A stretch of DNA of 64,000 nucleotides from Krasilnikovozyma curviuscula (taxonomy: Eukaryota > Basidiomycota > Tremellomycetes > Cystofilobasidiales > Mrakiaceae). The notes beneath the pieces were generated by a model that saw nothing but the letters and a program-made list of their open reading frames with translations, made no database searches and had not been told where the DNA came from. The position numbers and the translations under genes were made by a program. Numbering within the stretch: the stretch's first letter is position 1; each line of letters opens with the position of its first letter. The stretch is from assembly GCA_014825775.1 (NCBI GenBank), contig MVAQ01000065.1:1-64000 (forward strand), in the 5' to 3' direction. Shown one piece after another: positions 1 through 11,884 of the stretch.

Positions 1-1603
1 GGGCGACATGGGAAGATAGACTTACGACGGCAGAGAAGATGATGCCGACGAAAATTCCAATGAAGGGTAAGGCTGCTACACCTGCGTTCCAGCCTCGGCC
101 AAGTTCGAAGATGACAGGGAAGGCAGCGAGGAGGAGATACAAGATTGAGTAAACGACTAGCGATCCAAACCTGTGTCAGTCGCGTTGGAAACTCAAACAG
201 CAGAGAGAGAAGACATTATTCACTGGCTATCCACAAACTCAGAAAAAGAACAATTGGTTCTGTGAACAGTAAGACAAACGGCAGACAGAACGATTGGATC
301 ATCTTTTTGGAACTCGTGAGACCCAATTCACGTGCGGCGGCATCAGGTCGACAGACGTGCACCCTGCCTGTCGCTTTGGTCAGTCTGGACGCTCGGTGTC
401 GGAGAATGGCACTATGCTCCGTCTCGGGAACCAGGATTCCAGGGATGTCTATTGAGGCCAGATCGAGTCAGCGTAGTGCAAAACGCGAGATCGGATGAGG
501 ACGGACTCACACATCAGCATGCAGAACCCTAACACGACCCAGAAGATATCCCTCCACCTCCCAGTTCCAACATCCACAAACCCAGAAATTATGGGTCCAA
601 GTACGGGCCCGAGAAAGACGTTGCAGACGAAGAGGAAGACGGGGGTTCCTCGTTCCACTGCGTTGAACATATCTCCCATTGAAGCTGCGCTGTTGGTCAG
701 TGGTGCTCCACCAAATACACCTGCGAGGAAGCGCGTGATGAGGATGGTAGGCAGACTGGTATGGAGAGCGCAACCAAGGTGACTGAGGGAGAAGCAGAGG
801 AAGGTGACGATGAAAACAGGTTTACGGCCGTACCTGATAAAGAGTTTCGTTAGTTAATGAAGAGAAATCGGATAGAGTGTGGATCACAGATACATTTCAG
901 ACAGAGGTGCCCAAAGGATTGCTGAGCCGAACAATGAAGGAAAATCAGCCACCGCCGCAACGGAAGTTCACAAGCCACAATCAACCTACGCCCAACAGCA
1001 AATCCCAACAGGTATAGTGTGAGACCAAGGAGGATAACCTCTTCCTTTGCAGGGTAGAACTCTTGCAGCATGCTCGCAAGTCCTCCTGAGTAGGCAGAAG
1101 CTGTGCCGCAGTGGAAAGCAAAAGGGAGTGTCAGTTGTTAAAGCTTGAAGACACTATCGACATGCATTCAATTTGTATTTACATCCAAAAGACACAGCAA
1201 AGGTCTGGAAAAGAATAGAGATTTAGATCATTTTTAGGTTCACACCTTGTCGTGGTATTGAAATGTCAAAAGATCTCACCTGTAGACTAAGCTGAATCAC
1301 TATCAACCACCGTTTCGACTTGGACCAGTTCCCTGTTCCAACAATTTAAAGCACATGCTTGATCAAAACTCTGGTAGTACGGCTGTATGAACTGATTTCA
1401 TGACATGACATACAAGGGTGTTCAGGATCCTTTGTTGTGTCCCAATCTACGACCAACGCCCTAGGAGTACTCTCATCATGACAATGTGCGTTGGTTTCTT
1501 GGGGTTCCAAAAGGTCTCTGGTGCTAGTTTCTGGTCTTAGAGATTGTTGAGAGACGACGGTGTTGACTGAGACGGTGGATAGGGCTGAACCGGAGATTTT
1601 CAT
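1..1603 (-). CDS. MFS multidrug-type transporter (DHA1-like), C-terminal part beyond window edge
   Basis: Minus-strand gene that leaves the window at base 1. The chosen start (ATG at 1603-1601) gives an N-terminus with the DHA1-like segment VVDWDTTKDPEHP, which splices (intron 1333-1413) to WNWSKSKRWLIVIQLSLQ. Later exons carry FAVGPILWAPLSEMY, then LYGRKPVF, GPVLGPIISGF and the loop PETEHSAILRHRASRL. The last visible exon holds IVYSILYLLLAAFPVIFELG. These are hallmarks of the fungal 12-helix drug/polyamine H+ antiporters of the plasma membrane. The substrate cannot be told. The junction between the first transmembrane exon and the exon ending near 1131 does not work with ordinary splice sites (see findings). 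An upstream ATG at 1684 is in frame but adds an atypical hydrophobic leader. Confidence 0.85.
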
Positions 1604-2930
1604 CGCTGACGAACGTGTAGAGTCGTGGGGAGTTGGTAATGATTGATAGAGAAAGGAAAGGAGGAACAACACAAACCTAAACAATCAAAAACGAGAGTGC
1701 CAGTAAGTTTTACTTCCAGTTCAAGCCGTTGTATAGCAGCCTAGCCGTGTTCCGCAAACTGTAGAGATTCACTCACCGACAGGCCCAGTAGCAGTGACTT
1801 GGTTTGACCAAATGAGACGTTGATGATCAGATTTCCTCAAATGAAGGTTGTAGAGGATGTTTGAAGAAAGACTGCCCTGCTCGGAGTTAAGTACTGTAAA
1901 GTTCTACGAACAATGAAAAAAGGATCAGCGCACAGTTCGGATAAGCTTGTTCGGTTCACTTTGCTGCCACTCGTCTTGTCTGACTCGCACTTGAGCACTG
2001 AGTGACACAGTGCATTCACTCACTTCTCAAACCACAGACCTCGAGGGAGTGTACAGACAGAATATCAAGTCGAACCAATGAAGTCAGTGTTTACACTGTT
2101 GCCTCTCGTATCGTGAGCAAAGCTAACAGCAGCAATGAACACAGGAGAATATCGCTGGCTAGGTGTAGGAAAATATGAGAGCGGAGCCTTTACTATTCGT
2201 TCCAAAGATGTTAAGGAGATAGGAGGGTCCGCAACAATGTGATGTGTCTGTGGTGGCACGATCGAATGGAACGCAGAGTGGAGCTTCGCATCAACAGTTT
2301 CTAGTTTCCCTTTGTAGATATACCTTTATATAAGTTATATATATGCATACATATATATCATATGTTTACGATAGCTCAAGTATTGGAAATGAGCCCATCA
2401 TCGCCCAAGCGCGAGCGGCCTCAGGGGCGAGAGCCGGTTTTGTTACATCACCGTCCTATTACAAGTCAGCATGTACATCCTGAAATTATTTTGTAGTCTC
2501 CGTCTACTATCAGAGAGAAGATGCACACAATTCAGCTTCAAATGTAAACACCTAGGGACATAAAGCTTTGCCTTTGGTTGGCCCTAGATATTGACTCAAA
2601 CGAGCTTACAAAAGGACCCACACGGAAAGCCAGACATCTTGTGTCCAAACAAATCCATCAATACCCTCTGTCAAGAAGTGTCGAGGGAGATATCCGTTGA
2701 TCCAGGTGGGCTGGACAAAGACGCCAAACACTAGAAAATAATCGAAGGAACAGTTGATAACGGAATCAAAAGGACTTTCGATTCTCTTTATATTCTACAC
2801 AACCCATTGTCCACCTTGACGCAAAAGCGAAATCCATTCTTATAATGGAGACGGCGTCCAACGAAAATCGAGTTGGCAGCAAACGTCGACCTGCTCACTT
2901 TTCTTCAAGTTTAGAACAGGTATCGCAACA
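1604..2930. other. Divergent intergenic region
   Basis: About 1.3 kb between the divergent MFS and CZIB-like genes, so it must hold both promoters. It contains an AT-rich TA-repeat stretch around 2325-2365. Short open frames here have no protein-like composition and no plausible splice partners. I see no RNA gene. Confidence 0.6.
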
Positions 2931-3813
2931 ATGGTGGTACGTTGGAACAGCTTGGGTTGCTCTTTAGAATCTTGGCTGATCTCAATCTTGTTTCTCGATG
3001 TCAGAAACTCACTTTGCTTCTCAAGGTAAATAAATCCTCTCCAAACTCGTTTCTCACTTTACTTTTGGAGTCTCAAGACAAACTACTTCGCTACTGATCT
3101 CAGGCCACGCTGGATAACATCACTGACCTGAAACCAGCGTCTGAAACGCACGAATTCTTCTTCAAAATCCAATGCTCGTCGTGCCATGAAACTGCACCTG
3201 AAGCCATGCCCATAAATCGACAGGTGCGTCCACAACCAGCACCTCATGCCTCTCAAAGAACAATCTGCTAAGTGTGATTGCTTCTTCTTCTTGCGTAGGA
3301 AATGTACCCACTCCCTGGATCAAGGGGCGAAGCTTCCTTTGTGTGGAAATGCCCCTTCTGCAAACGTGACTCCTCCTTGTCGTTCCTGCCCCCAACAGCC
3401 CCAGCCTCGGGTCCTCTGAAGGCAAAGAAGAACGCGAAAGTTCTCGCTACGACAGACCCGTTACCGATTGTTGAGAGCGACCAGTGGACGATCTTCTTGA
3501 CAGTGGAGGGAAGAGGTTTAGAGTGTGTTGGATTTGAATTCACTGTGCGTTTCTCCTTATAACTTAAAATCGTTAAGTACTAACACCATTTGGATTTCTA
3601 GGGAACGTGGTCTGCGTCAGTACCGGAGAAATCGACAAAATTCACCGACATCGAGTTCGAGGATGGCCGCTGGGACGAATACGATGAAGAAGTAAGCACA
3701 TCTGTTCTCGCCTTCCAGTCTGAACCCCCATGGACATCATTTTGACATTTCTCTTTCAGTCCGCCATGCCATGCACGATTGAAGATTTAGAGTTCAAGTG
3801 GGAGAAAGCATAG
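2931..3813 (+). CDS. CXXC zinc-binding protein, DUF866/CZIB family
   Basis: Six coding exons (2931-2936, 3005-3025, 3104-3223, 3299-3544, 3602-3691, 3760-3813) join in frame to a 178-residue protein, close to the usual family size of about 160. It starts MVKLTLLLKATLDNITDL, as family members do. Two CXXC pairs, CSSC near residue 40 and CPFC near residue 72, are the expected zinc ligands. They are followed by the conserved ECVGFEFTGTW strand and a DYDEE-like acidic tail region (WDEYDEESAM). All introns have GT-AG ends. The first exon contributes only ATG GTG. Human CZIB (C1orf123) is the named relative; its molecular function is poorly known, so no pathway is assigned. It converges on the unrecognised minus-strand gene downstream. 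Confidence 0.9.
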
Positions 3814-4084
3814 ATTATATAGACTTCATCACGAAAAGTCGGATGCTTTACAGGATAGTACATAGTGCTTTGTTGTAGAGGGTTCTATGCAAGGACAACG
3901 TTTTTTGTGGGTAAGAGAATGCAACATGTTTGTGGTCGTTATGAACGTGGGTGTGAATCTAAGGCCGATAGAAGTGGAATTTCAGACGCGCTCATCGTGC
4001 GTCGCCTATTGAAACGAGAAAGGGCTCAGGAAACAGCATCTTCAATAGTAGCTGAAACGAAAACTCACCGCTGGCTCTTCAACT

Positions 4085-5183
4085 TCAGTACCATTGGCTC
4101 TTCCAACGACTGATCCGGCGTCTTTCACTTTGTGTAAGGGTCTCGCCGCCGTAGTGTACGATCCGCCAGATTTGACTCGATTGTTTGTTGATTCCTCCCT
4201 ACTCAACATTAGAACACTATGTCAGCGTCAGACTCAAACGAGTTGCAAATATCCTCGTGGGGTACCGACCGAATCTCAGCAATAAGGTCTGAAAGTTCCC
4301 ACCACCCTAAACTGCCAAATGGACCGTTTCGAGAGTAGAAACTAGCAAGATCCAGAGGTCCAAGTAACGCATGGCACAAGATTCCGCCATGACCTGTTGA
4401 AAGGGGGTCCTCTAGAAACACGATGAGGCAAGGGTGGTAACGTAACTTAAGGGTGGTGCTCGAAGGAAAGCAAAGGCAGTTTCCAAACGTACTGAACATG
4501 CCTCCAACGAAACCGATTCTCGCTCCTATCAGAGGCTGATTTGCCTTCCCGTACCCTTGAAACGATGGTGAACCAGATACACCAGCCCCTGACACTTGCT
4601 GCAACATTCTCGTTGCCGTAGAGGGAGTTTGAGGCGGTGATACATGGTTCGTTGACGTTGTGCCTGAAGGCCCAGCTTGGCCTTCTTCCATATCTTCATC
4701 TGTTGGTCTGTTCTTGGCGTTGAACCAGCTCGAGTCTGAGTCAGGGGCGTACAGCAGGTGCGTTGCTCGTTCGAGAAGGTCCGAAAGGACTGGAATGTCT
4801 GCTGGAGAAAGCTGGTTGACTGAATCGAGAGGTGGTTGGGTAGGTGGTAAGGTAAGGAGAAATATAATGTGTCCTAGCAGTCAACCAAACAAGCCTAGGT
4901 CAGTTGACTGGCCAATAGTTCGAGTAGCAAACAACCAAAAAAGGCACAAGGGGGGTTGCGTTTTCTGTCTCGGCTGCTCTGAATGGTAACCCAGAGAAGC
5001 AGTAGTAACCCCACCCTGTAGAATTACAAGATAGAGTCATCTGTAGTACTCACCAGCACTTGCTAGTTTCCTGCCCTTTCCCTCTTCCCTCCAAGCGATC
5101 CACCTCCTCTCCGGATGATCATAGTCGATGATTTTTGCTTCAGGAGGTATTCGACTATCGAAGGCCGCTGATGTAGAGCCCAT
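4085..5183 (-). CDS. Uncharacterised conserved-looking protein
   Basis: I do not recognise this gene. The minus-strand start at 5183 opens MGSTSAAFDSRIPPEAK, followed by IDYDHPERRWIAWREEGKGR. After an intron it continues with QLSPADIPVLSDLLERATHL and a low-complexity S/T/P/G-rich stretch (about 4570-4690). Next comes the glycine-rich segment LIGARIGFVGGMF. An intron from about 4497 to the acceptor near 4410 leads into a segment with GHGGILCHALLGPLD and FGSLGWWELSDLIAEIRS. A last exon ends RISRWKSQWY at the stop 4087-4085. Total length is roughly 230-245 residues, depending on whether the second exon starts at 4873 or nearer 4815. The small-residue, hydrophobic stretches could be membrane-associated, but that is inference. 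It is convergent with the CZIB-like gene. Confidence 0.6.
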
Positions 5184-6249
5184 CTTAATCGGTAACCGCT
5201 AATATGGTCCTAATTTCTGGGGCTGGTCTGATTCTATACTTCAGGCTCAGTGGGTCGTGGTTGGGAGGACGCTCCAGGTGGTCGCACAGATCCCGACGCA
5301 ACTTAACTCAAGCTGATTAGTATACCTGACATGGAGGTGATTTCAATAACGGAATCTCAGAACTTATGAGTAATGATCATCATATTCATTCTCTCATTTA
5401 CATAAATATCGCCTCGTCTCTCTTACTTGTCGTGTTTGTTCTTCAAGGACGTGTCTCGCAAACAAGTCTAGCACCATGGGCGACTGTATATCTATTGTAT
5501 TCTAGCTGATATATCTGGTAAATTTCAGTCGCCAACTGTATTGATTTTCCGTTAAAAGCCTCGTAGTTTGATGCCAAATGAACTTCTTAACTCCCCGCTG
5601 GCGCCAACTATCGCTTCTGCGGGACTGAAAATGGATTGTGATTCCGCTAGATAATAGGACCGAATTATTGGCTCTGTTCGTCGGGGGGGATCAAGGATGT
5701 GGAACTTTGGATAGTGTTCAGCATCAGATCCCATCGCGTTCCTTCATATACCCCCACTCAATTCGAAGTACTATCTTTGAACGGGTGTTATTTGTGGACC
5801 ACGCACTCTTCTAGAAACATTTCGTGGTTCATCATAGCAGTGGGCCAGTTAAAGTGTCTCGTCCCAATATAGTTGCTTGAGTCGTAAAGGAGATCCAAGT
5901 CAAGGCGTCGACGTTTTCATGGCTTGGAGATAAGTATGGCGCATTCTTGATGGGATGGCTTTAAGTAACTTCATATATGAGTTGTGACCCTTCTGAGTGG
6001 AACTTTTGCTCAAAAATGTGTCTACGAACACGTATTGATGGCAGATAAAATTTTGTGCCCGAGTCGATGGCTAACACTGTAGTAAACAGATAAAACAAGG
6101 ATTAAGAAAGACAAAAAACAAAAGGAGAGAGTGGTCTCCGGTGGGCTATTCAGAGAGATCTGATAAGTTAGGGAGAAACAAAACCAAAACCAAAATCATT
6201 CAAAGCTGCAAACGATCAAAATTTGGAAATGGGCTCTGAGAACATCGGC
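5184..6249. other. Intergenic region upstream of tRNA-Lys
   Basis: About 1.07 kb with no frame that looks coding on either strand. It probably holds the promoter of the minus-strand gene to its left. Nothing else is identifiable. Confidence 0.5.
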
Positions 6250-6342
6250 GCCCTGCTAGCTCAATCGGTAGAGCGTCAGACTCTTAACACAGTCAGCAGA
6301 TGGCATATCTGAAGGTTGCGGGTTCGACCCCCGCGTGGGGCT
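6250..6342 (+). tRNA. tRNA-Lys (anticodon CUU) with intron
   Basis: The acceptor stem GCCCTGC pairs with GTGGGGC plus discriminator T. The D arm is GCTCAATCGGTAGAGC. The anticodon stem TCAGA/TCTGA encloses the loop CTCTTAA with anticodon CTT, and the T arm contains GGTTCGACCCC (internal B box). About 20 nt inserted one base 3' of the anticodon (about 6287-6306) is a standard-position tRNA intron. A second copy lies at 22363-22455. Confidence 0.95.
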
Positions 6343-6353
6343 AATGGTCATTC

Positions 6354-6359
6354 TTTTTT
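6354..6359 (+). terminator. Pol III T-run terminator of tRNA-Lys
   Basis: A run of six T lies 12 nt after the tRNA 3' end, the normal RNA polymerase III termination signal. Confidence 0.75.
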
Positions 6360-6852
6360 GCTGTTTCCGACACCAGAATTTTTACTGTTCAGTGGGTGAG
6401 ATCTACAGTTTATCGCCTCCCGAAGCTTATACCTGCCCACTTTTTTCCTCCACAACCAAGACTTCCGACAGTCCATAAATGGATTTCTATTGTGTTGCTG
6501 TTGAGTTGCAAAACTAAGTCTTCCTTGTCCTCTATCATGACCAAGGGGCTTTTGATGCGTAAGATTTCTTTGTATCTAGGTTGTAGTCACTTAAGTACCA
6601 TCGTTGATTTCGACGAATGATGATTTTGAACAATTTCAAATCCCCGATAGTAGCTTGAGTGAAAATATCTCAGAGTAAAGAGAGATATTCATGTTGTGAC
6701 GATATTCTATAATGGCCCAGAGTAGATAGGGCTGTATCTTTAGTATTCAGAGCAAGAATGCGCTTCTTCCATCCGGGAACAATGGATCAACGATAAAAGA
6801 TCAAGTTGATAATACACGGTTTTGATTTATTTGATGTGCAACTATTGAGCGT
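6360..6852. other. Intergenic region, SPF1 3' flank
   Basis: About 490 nt containing no convincing coding frame. It holds the 3' untranslated region of the minus-strand SPF1 gene. Confidence 0.5.
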
Positions 6853-9800
6853 CTAAAGGTCCTTCTTCTCAAATGCAGCGATCTCAGCAGCAGCTTTCTC
6901 GTCGGCGGCAGCCTTCTCTTCCAGAGCCCTTCTCATCTCCCTACGCTCCCGTCCCCTTGTAACCATTTCCTTTGGCTCAAGATCAGCGAAAGCATATTTG
7001 CAGAACTTTTCAATGCCCCAACAGAGAGCGAAATCTCCTATCATGATGGAAGTGAGAGTCATTCGGAACTGATATCAAAGAAGGCAAGGTGAGAAGGGGA
7101 ATCTTGACGTAACATAGCCAACAAGAAAAAAAAACTCACGTTGGTCGTCATTGGGTAGAGTTGCAACCACTTGTTGAATTCTGGGAAAAAGTCGATCGCT
7201 CCAGAGTAAGCGACACCGGCAACACCTAGAAGACCCCAGTAGAGTGGTGGGTTTTCGGAAATACCCTCTCTGAATGGTCGACCTTGGAAGTTGATAGCAA
7301 AGGTGGAGACTTGTTGGGAGAGACCAAGGAGGTAGATTGCGGTGTTCAAGAGAGATGGCTCGAATTTGGCGTCGAGATCAATTTCACCTCGGCTACAGGT
7401 TCCGATAGAAGTGTAGTGAGTGAAAGTAAAACGATAGAAAAGTTTGAAATGGCATTGAAACTTACTCTTCCAGAGACTTCGAGAGCATCGTCATGTACAA
7501 AAGAGCTGCGACGTGAACTGCAAATTGAAACAAAACCGAAAGAAGGACGTAGAAGTTGAGAATGTTGCCCAAAGGACGTTCTCTAGAGAGCTTCTCCACA
7601 GGCTACGCGAAGTAAGAGGAGGAGTGTCAGCTAAAGAACTAATAGCAGAGAATAACAAGAAACTCGCCTTAGCTCTAGAAATGCACATGAAACAGACACT
7701 CATCAAAACACCAGTAATCGTCACTTGGTAATCGCCGAATTTGATACCATCAAGATACTGCACGCTGAGGGAGTAAGCAGTGATCAAACAATTGAGAGCC
7801 AAGATCTTGTACATTTGAATCATGGCAACGAGAGTGCAACGACCCTGGCGGATGATGTTGGTAATAGCAGAGACGTTGGACAGTTTGGAAGTGAAAGGAG
7901 CAGCACATGATGCATCTCCCAGCTTGATCTTTGGAGCTTCACCTTCTTCGTCAACTTCAGCAAGCTTGTCAGTGATCATGGAGAGGTCAAACTGTGATTC
8001 AAAGAGAAGCATCAATCAGATCTGACCAGAATAGAAATCGGGTAAAGAAAAGACTGACTCGTTCCATTGGGTTCTTCTTTCTAGCAATAGTCAGATCCTT
8101 GGCAGCAGCTTCTTGAGTCGCGACAAGCTCAGGGTAGGCATCTCGGATAGCTGCTGGTACTGGAGGAGGAGGCTGGTTGAATCTAGCGGAAATCTTGACT
8201 TGTTGTTCATACACTTTTCTAATTCTCTCGTTCTTTTGGAACTCAGCAATGTTCTTGAGATCTTCGGGTGAACCGTCGAGGAGTGCAACACCAATGTGAG
8301 CTTGTTTCAAGGCACCAACATCGTTTGTTCCATCACCAGCCATGAGTGTGGTGTACCCCAAGTTCTTGAGGGTAGACAGAATGAACTCCTTTTGATTCGG
8401 TGAGACTCGAGCGTAGACCCAGGTGTGTTGAATAAGATCGGTGACTGAAGCTCGATGTTCGTATTTCTTGAGGGCGTATCCAGTGATGCAGATATCGTAA
8501 TCGTCAAAGAGTTTCTGGTCAAAAGGTTTGCTTGGGTCGACAGGGATTATGATGGTCTCGTTAACGTTACGCCAGACGAGTTCTACACACAAATAATAAG
8601 AAAAACTCTTCATCATCAAAGCTTGACAAGCAAAAACAACACAAGACGTTCACTTACCATCAGTGGTAGTGCCTTCCTTCAAATCCAAGATTAAGACCTC
8701 TCGGTCAACGATCTCTACGTCTCTGGCAACATGGACGGCAGTAAGAGGGTTATCACCGGTGATCATGACACACTTCAAAAAGAAAATTGGTGTCAAAAGT
8801 CAGAAAAGAAAGGAAATACCAAAAATGAGACTACTTACTCTATGAGAGGAGTCAGCAAGCATCTTCAAGGTCTCAACAGCATCTGGCTTCAGAGGACAGT
8901 GGAAGACTAAGAATCCAGCAAACTTCAAGCCGCTCTCAACGCTGTCCCTGGCAATGTGGTTGACCTTGTCAGTAGTGAGTTCGACATTCTTTGTTCCCAG
9001 AGCTAACACTCTTGAGCCTCTTCTGGTGAACCATTTGTAAGTGTCGTCATAGTTGGATGGTACAGAGCTGTACATGGCTTTCAGGACCTCAGGAGCACCT
9101 TTGACGGAAACAATCATCTGCTTTTTTCCCGCACCGGCGCCATCAGAGACGACAGAGATGGTAGACATCCTCTTTAAAGCACTCGAAAACTGGAATCTCC
9201 TCTTGACAGAAATTTGAGCTTTATGAGGTGTTTCAGTTTCCGGCTTTGGTGCAACGATATCCTTGTTGGAGCAAGCCCAGCCGAGAGCTTCGAGGGTGGT
9301 CTTCTCCATCGGGTCACCGACAATCATTCCATCGTCCAAGAGAACCAAAGCGTGAGCTGAAGCCAGAGTCAAGATGGTCTCTTTTGGTGCTGAAGTGATT
9401 TCAACGAGTTTCTTTGGATCAGTTGAGCTAGAAAGAGGTAATGTGGGGTTAGGTCTCTAGGTGTTCAGGTTGAGGAAAGTGTAGCTACTCACTCAACGCC
9501 AGCAATACCTTCAACGATAAGATCTTCAGCTGTAATAGTACCGGTCTTGTCAAAACAGCAGACATCAACTCTTCCAGCAAATGAGATTCTGAACGGTTCA
9601 GTGCAGAAGATGGCTTTATGAAAACAAATAGATTCTTTGAGACCAGTGTGGTTTCCGACAGGTAGGGGGGAATCCTAAACTCACCATACTTGGACAAAGC
9701 AACCAATGAAGCATTGACGGCCATGCTCAACTCCATAGGCAATTCCGGAGGAACAACACTTGTGACGATCAACACACAATCGAGCAACAACTTGGACTTT

Positions 9801-11715
9801 TTCATGCCCTTCTCAACACCGTGGACCCAGACGTAAGCCGATGCAGCAATAGCAAATATGAGCAAAAAGCCGATGAAGATGAAGGACTCGAGATTGCCGG
9901 CAGTGACTGCTTCGGTGGAGAAGATCATGGTTCTGACGAGCTGGCCTTGAGTCGTGCCAAAGCCGGTACGGAGGACGACCGCCAAGCAACCTCCATCTGG
10001 AGCTGAAAGGAGGGCATATCATCGTAAGATAAGAACATGCTTCAAATGGCAAGACGAATACTTACTTTTAATTATATTCTTCCCACTGCCCTTACTTCCT
10101 TCGGAAACCTGCAAAGCCTTGGTACCGGAGAACAACACATTGTTCCTGTCGCTTCCGTTCATATCCAACGAGTCGCTTCCCTCTCTCAACTCAATGGATT
10201 CCTTGAGGAGAGGAGTCGACTCACCAGACAACATGGCTTCGTTGACGATACAGGTGCCGGAGAGAACAAGGAGGTCGCATGGGATGGCTGAATCTGGCTT
10301 GGTTCGAGCTGCGATGGGAACAAACAGGTGAAAATAGAAAAATGAATCAGTGGAGGTTAAAGAAGGGGAACAGACAGAAAGCTTACTGATCGAGACCATA
10401 TCGCCTGGAACGAGCAAGTCAGACATGATTTCTTCCCAAGCGAGATCACGGTAGACGTTGACTTTGTACGGCTCAACACTCATAGTTCTGAATTCCGTCA
10501 TAGTTCTCACACGCTAGCAAAACCCAACAGAGTTCAGTCTTGGCTGAAGATGAACGAGGAAGATACAGCCAAGAGGAGATAGGGAGGGAACTCACTTGGA
10601 AAACAACGGTACACTCGAACACAACCAGCATGAATAAAGTAAACAACGAATAGTACCAGTACTCATCCAAGCACCACAGCGCGACACAGAACACCTGGAA
10701 GACAAAGAACGGCGCGACAGCGTGTTCTGCAAACAGCTCAGAGAACTTGGGGATCGGGATATCGCAAATGTTTTTGGAGAACTTCTCGAGAAGGGTCTCG
10801 ACGCTATCGAGTTGTGGGCCCGAGGTCGAGGTCGAAAGACCAGTCGAGGTGAGGTAGTTCGAGAGTGGTGGGTTCGAGTCACAAGGGTACGGGATCGGAG
10901 TGAAGACTGAGGTCGTTGGGTGGTACAGATAAGTGTCCTTTTGATATGAGAATGTGTAGGTAATATCCTTAGAAAATGATGACTGTTTATGAAAAACGGT
11001 TGCACGGAGGTATGCAGGTTAGTAACGTATTGCCCCAGTGTTTTTGAACCTGTTCAAATTGAAAGGACCAGATCACTTACAATCTTTTTCAGAAGTGGTA
11101 CGAATTCTCCTTTACCTCTGTGAAGCTTGGGAACAACTTGGACGACGGACGCCGTTTCCAAAGACTTCGCCTGCAATTAGAAAGGAAAAAAACGCAGTCG
11201 ATTGAGCTCCAACTTGCAATAGAAGAGAGTAGATGTTGGGTAATAGCTTACAGGGACACAAGTGATTCTACCTTTCATATTCATGTTCCATCGGGTAAGC
11301 AAGAAGGAAAGCGCATGGCCGGAACCCAAGAGAACGCTGTAGACGAAAGTCCACTCCTCTGATTTAATCCAAGTGTCGTACTAAAACAGCCAGTAGGACA
11401 ATCAGCTATGCAATTCTTGGTGCAGGTGAGGTTAATTAGGTAGATCAGAGAGCGTATGGCTAACCTTGACGTAGTAAGCATACGCCAGCAAAGGGTACAA
11501 ACTGAGGAATGGTACGACGTAAAGATGAGCCCATATCGGCAGCCTGTTGTATAGTTTGAGCTGAACAATCTCGGGAGACACAATCCTGCAAGAGAAGCAA
11601 TAGCAAGGGTTTCAGCTTTGTTTGGCCTAGTTTTTCCACTGCTGGTGCTTCCACGAGGGAATAGAAGGAACATACCCGACTGCAGCCCTTTTTTTTGCGA
11701 ATGAAAGACCATCAT
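6853..11715 (-). CDS. SPF1: P5A-type ATPase, ER transmembrane-helix dislocase Spf1
   Basis: A multi-exon minus-strand gene of P5A ATPase size (about 1,200 residues). In order, the sequence shows: [20 protein letters not shown] near the N-terminus; [20 protein letters not shown]; the actuator motif [13 protein letters not shown] (about 10180); the P5A membrane signature [14 protein letters not shown] (about 9750); the phosphorylation site CFDKTGTIT (about 9540); nucleotide-binding segments; and [20 protein letters not shown] (about 8310-8350). P5A pumps act in the ER and extract mistargeted transmembrane helices (known for yeast Spf1 and human ATP13A1). The protein ends KKDL, a fit to the dilysine KKXX ER-retrieval signal. 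Short introns interrupt it throughout. The start is uncertain: the only nearby ATGs (11715, 11712) lie one frame away from the next exon, across an A8 run (see findings). It is divergent from the RraA-like gene. Confidence 0.95.
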
Positions 11716-11884
11716 AGCAGATTAGACTCAATTTGGAATCAGTAGTATCTGAAAGTGCTCACATCGTTCAAATCTGACCTTTCGGTGAAAAATCGACTTG
11801 GGTGATGGTGTGCAAACCTCGAAATTCCTGCTGGCGGGAAGGGGAGTTGCTTCAGCCGAGCAAGCAGCCACAATTCATCACCAA
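11716..11884. promoter_or_regulatory. Short shared promoter region between SPF1 and RraA-like gene
   Basis: Only about 170 nt separate the SPF1 start region from the preferred RraA-like start at 11885, and 82 nt if the upstream in-frame ATG at 11798 is used. Both promoters must lie here or overlap the 5' transcribed regions. No specific operator was recognised. Confidence 0.45.

Noticed and set aside
2325..2365. AT-rich TA-repeat tract as a possible origin or regulatory element
   Set aside because: Simple AT-rich stretches are common between fungal genes, and nothing else at the site supports a specific function.
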